Assembly (NCBI GenBank): GCA_005888865.1
Contig: VBCL01000141.1
Span: 1 to 5,859, forward strand
DNA from: Betaproteobacteria bacterium
GTDB lineage: Bacteria > Pseudomonadota > Gammaproteobacteria > Burkholderiales > Casimicrobiaceae
Direction: 5' to 3'
DNA: 5,859 nt
Within the stretch, counting starts at the first letter, position 1. Every line of letters starts with the position of its first letter. The notes beneath the pieces are model-generated. The model did no database searches. It was not told the origin of the DNA and saw only the letters and a list, made by a program, of their open reading frames with translations. Shown here in pieces: positions 5,743 through 5,859 of the stretch. The translations under genes were made by a program, and so were the position numbers.

Positions 5743-5859
5743 ATGCAAACCAAAAGTATCTGGATGGTGGCGCTCGCTGCGGCGGCGCTGGTGCTGGCCA
5801 CGGCGACGCCGGCGCGCGACCTGACGGTCGTCTCGTGGGGCGGCGCATATCAGGACGCG
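5743..5859 (+). CDS. Periplasmic substrate-binding protein, PotD-like (partial, 5' end only)
   Basis: Thirty-nine codons are visible and the frame stays open to the window edge. The product starts MQTKSIWMVALAAAALVLAT, a Sec signal peptide with one Lys, a hydrophobic core at about 6-19 and a likely cleavage after the ATPA at residues 21-24. The mature start RDLTVVSWGGAYQDA (25-39) is typical of the extracellular solute-binding family 1/8 proteins that serve PotABCD-type importers, in which the WGG segment belongs to the first strand and loop of lobe I. The gene lies 53 bp after the ATPase gene, in the order expected for such an operon. The ligand (putrescine, spermidine or other) depends on residues beyond the edge. 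Confidence 0.88.
   Translation, partial: MQTKSIWMVALAAAALVLATATPARDLTVVSWGGAYQDA

Overview
The window looks like chromosomal DNA from a GC-rich proteobacterium. My best guess is a betaproteobacterium of the Burkholderiales type. The grounds are strong G/C preference at third codon positions, the mix of transporter and amine-metabolism genes, and a GC-rich intergenic repeat at about 4471-4577 that resembles elements I remember from that group. The taxonomic call is inference from memory and no search was possible.

Left half (1-2082), minus strand. From right to left it carries a formate/nitrite transporter (FNT) family channel (2082-1267), a LysE/RhtB-type amino-acid or metabolite exporter with a GTG start (1185-562), and a small multi-spanning membrane protein (559-37). 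The last gene begins two bases after the exporter's stop codon. As given, it is split by a frameshift near 415-435: the N-terminal and C-terminal halves are both convincing but lie in different frames. A further minus-strand gene may start at 32 and run off the left edge.

Middle (2083-2311). This is a 229-bp divergent intergenic region. It has a plausible sigma70-like promoter and an 8-bp palindrome in front of the rightward genes. I see no convincing promoter for the leftward FNT gene.

Right half (2312-5859), plus strand. A likely operon carries a class III (omega) aminotransferase (2312-3691), an NADP(H)-type short-chain dehydrogenase/reductase (3736-4470), a PotA-type ABC transporter ATPase (4583-5689) and the first 39 codons of a PotD-like periplasmic binding protein (from 5743). 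The permeases presumably lie beyond the right edge. Together these genes suggest import of a polyamine or related amine, transamination to an aldehyde or ketone, and reduction or oxidation of the product by the SDR. The substrate cannot be read from the sequence.

I found no mobile element, CRISPR array, tRNA or rRNA, and no clear sign of a novel defence or other undescribed system. The points most worth a second look are the frameshifted membrane gene and the structured repeat between the SDR and ABC genes, whose right edge appears to supply the ribosome binding site of the ABC gene.
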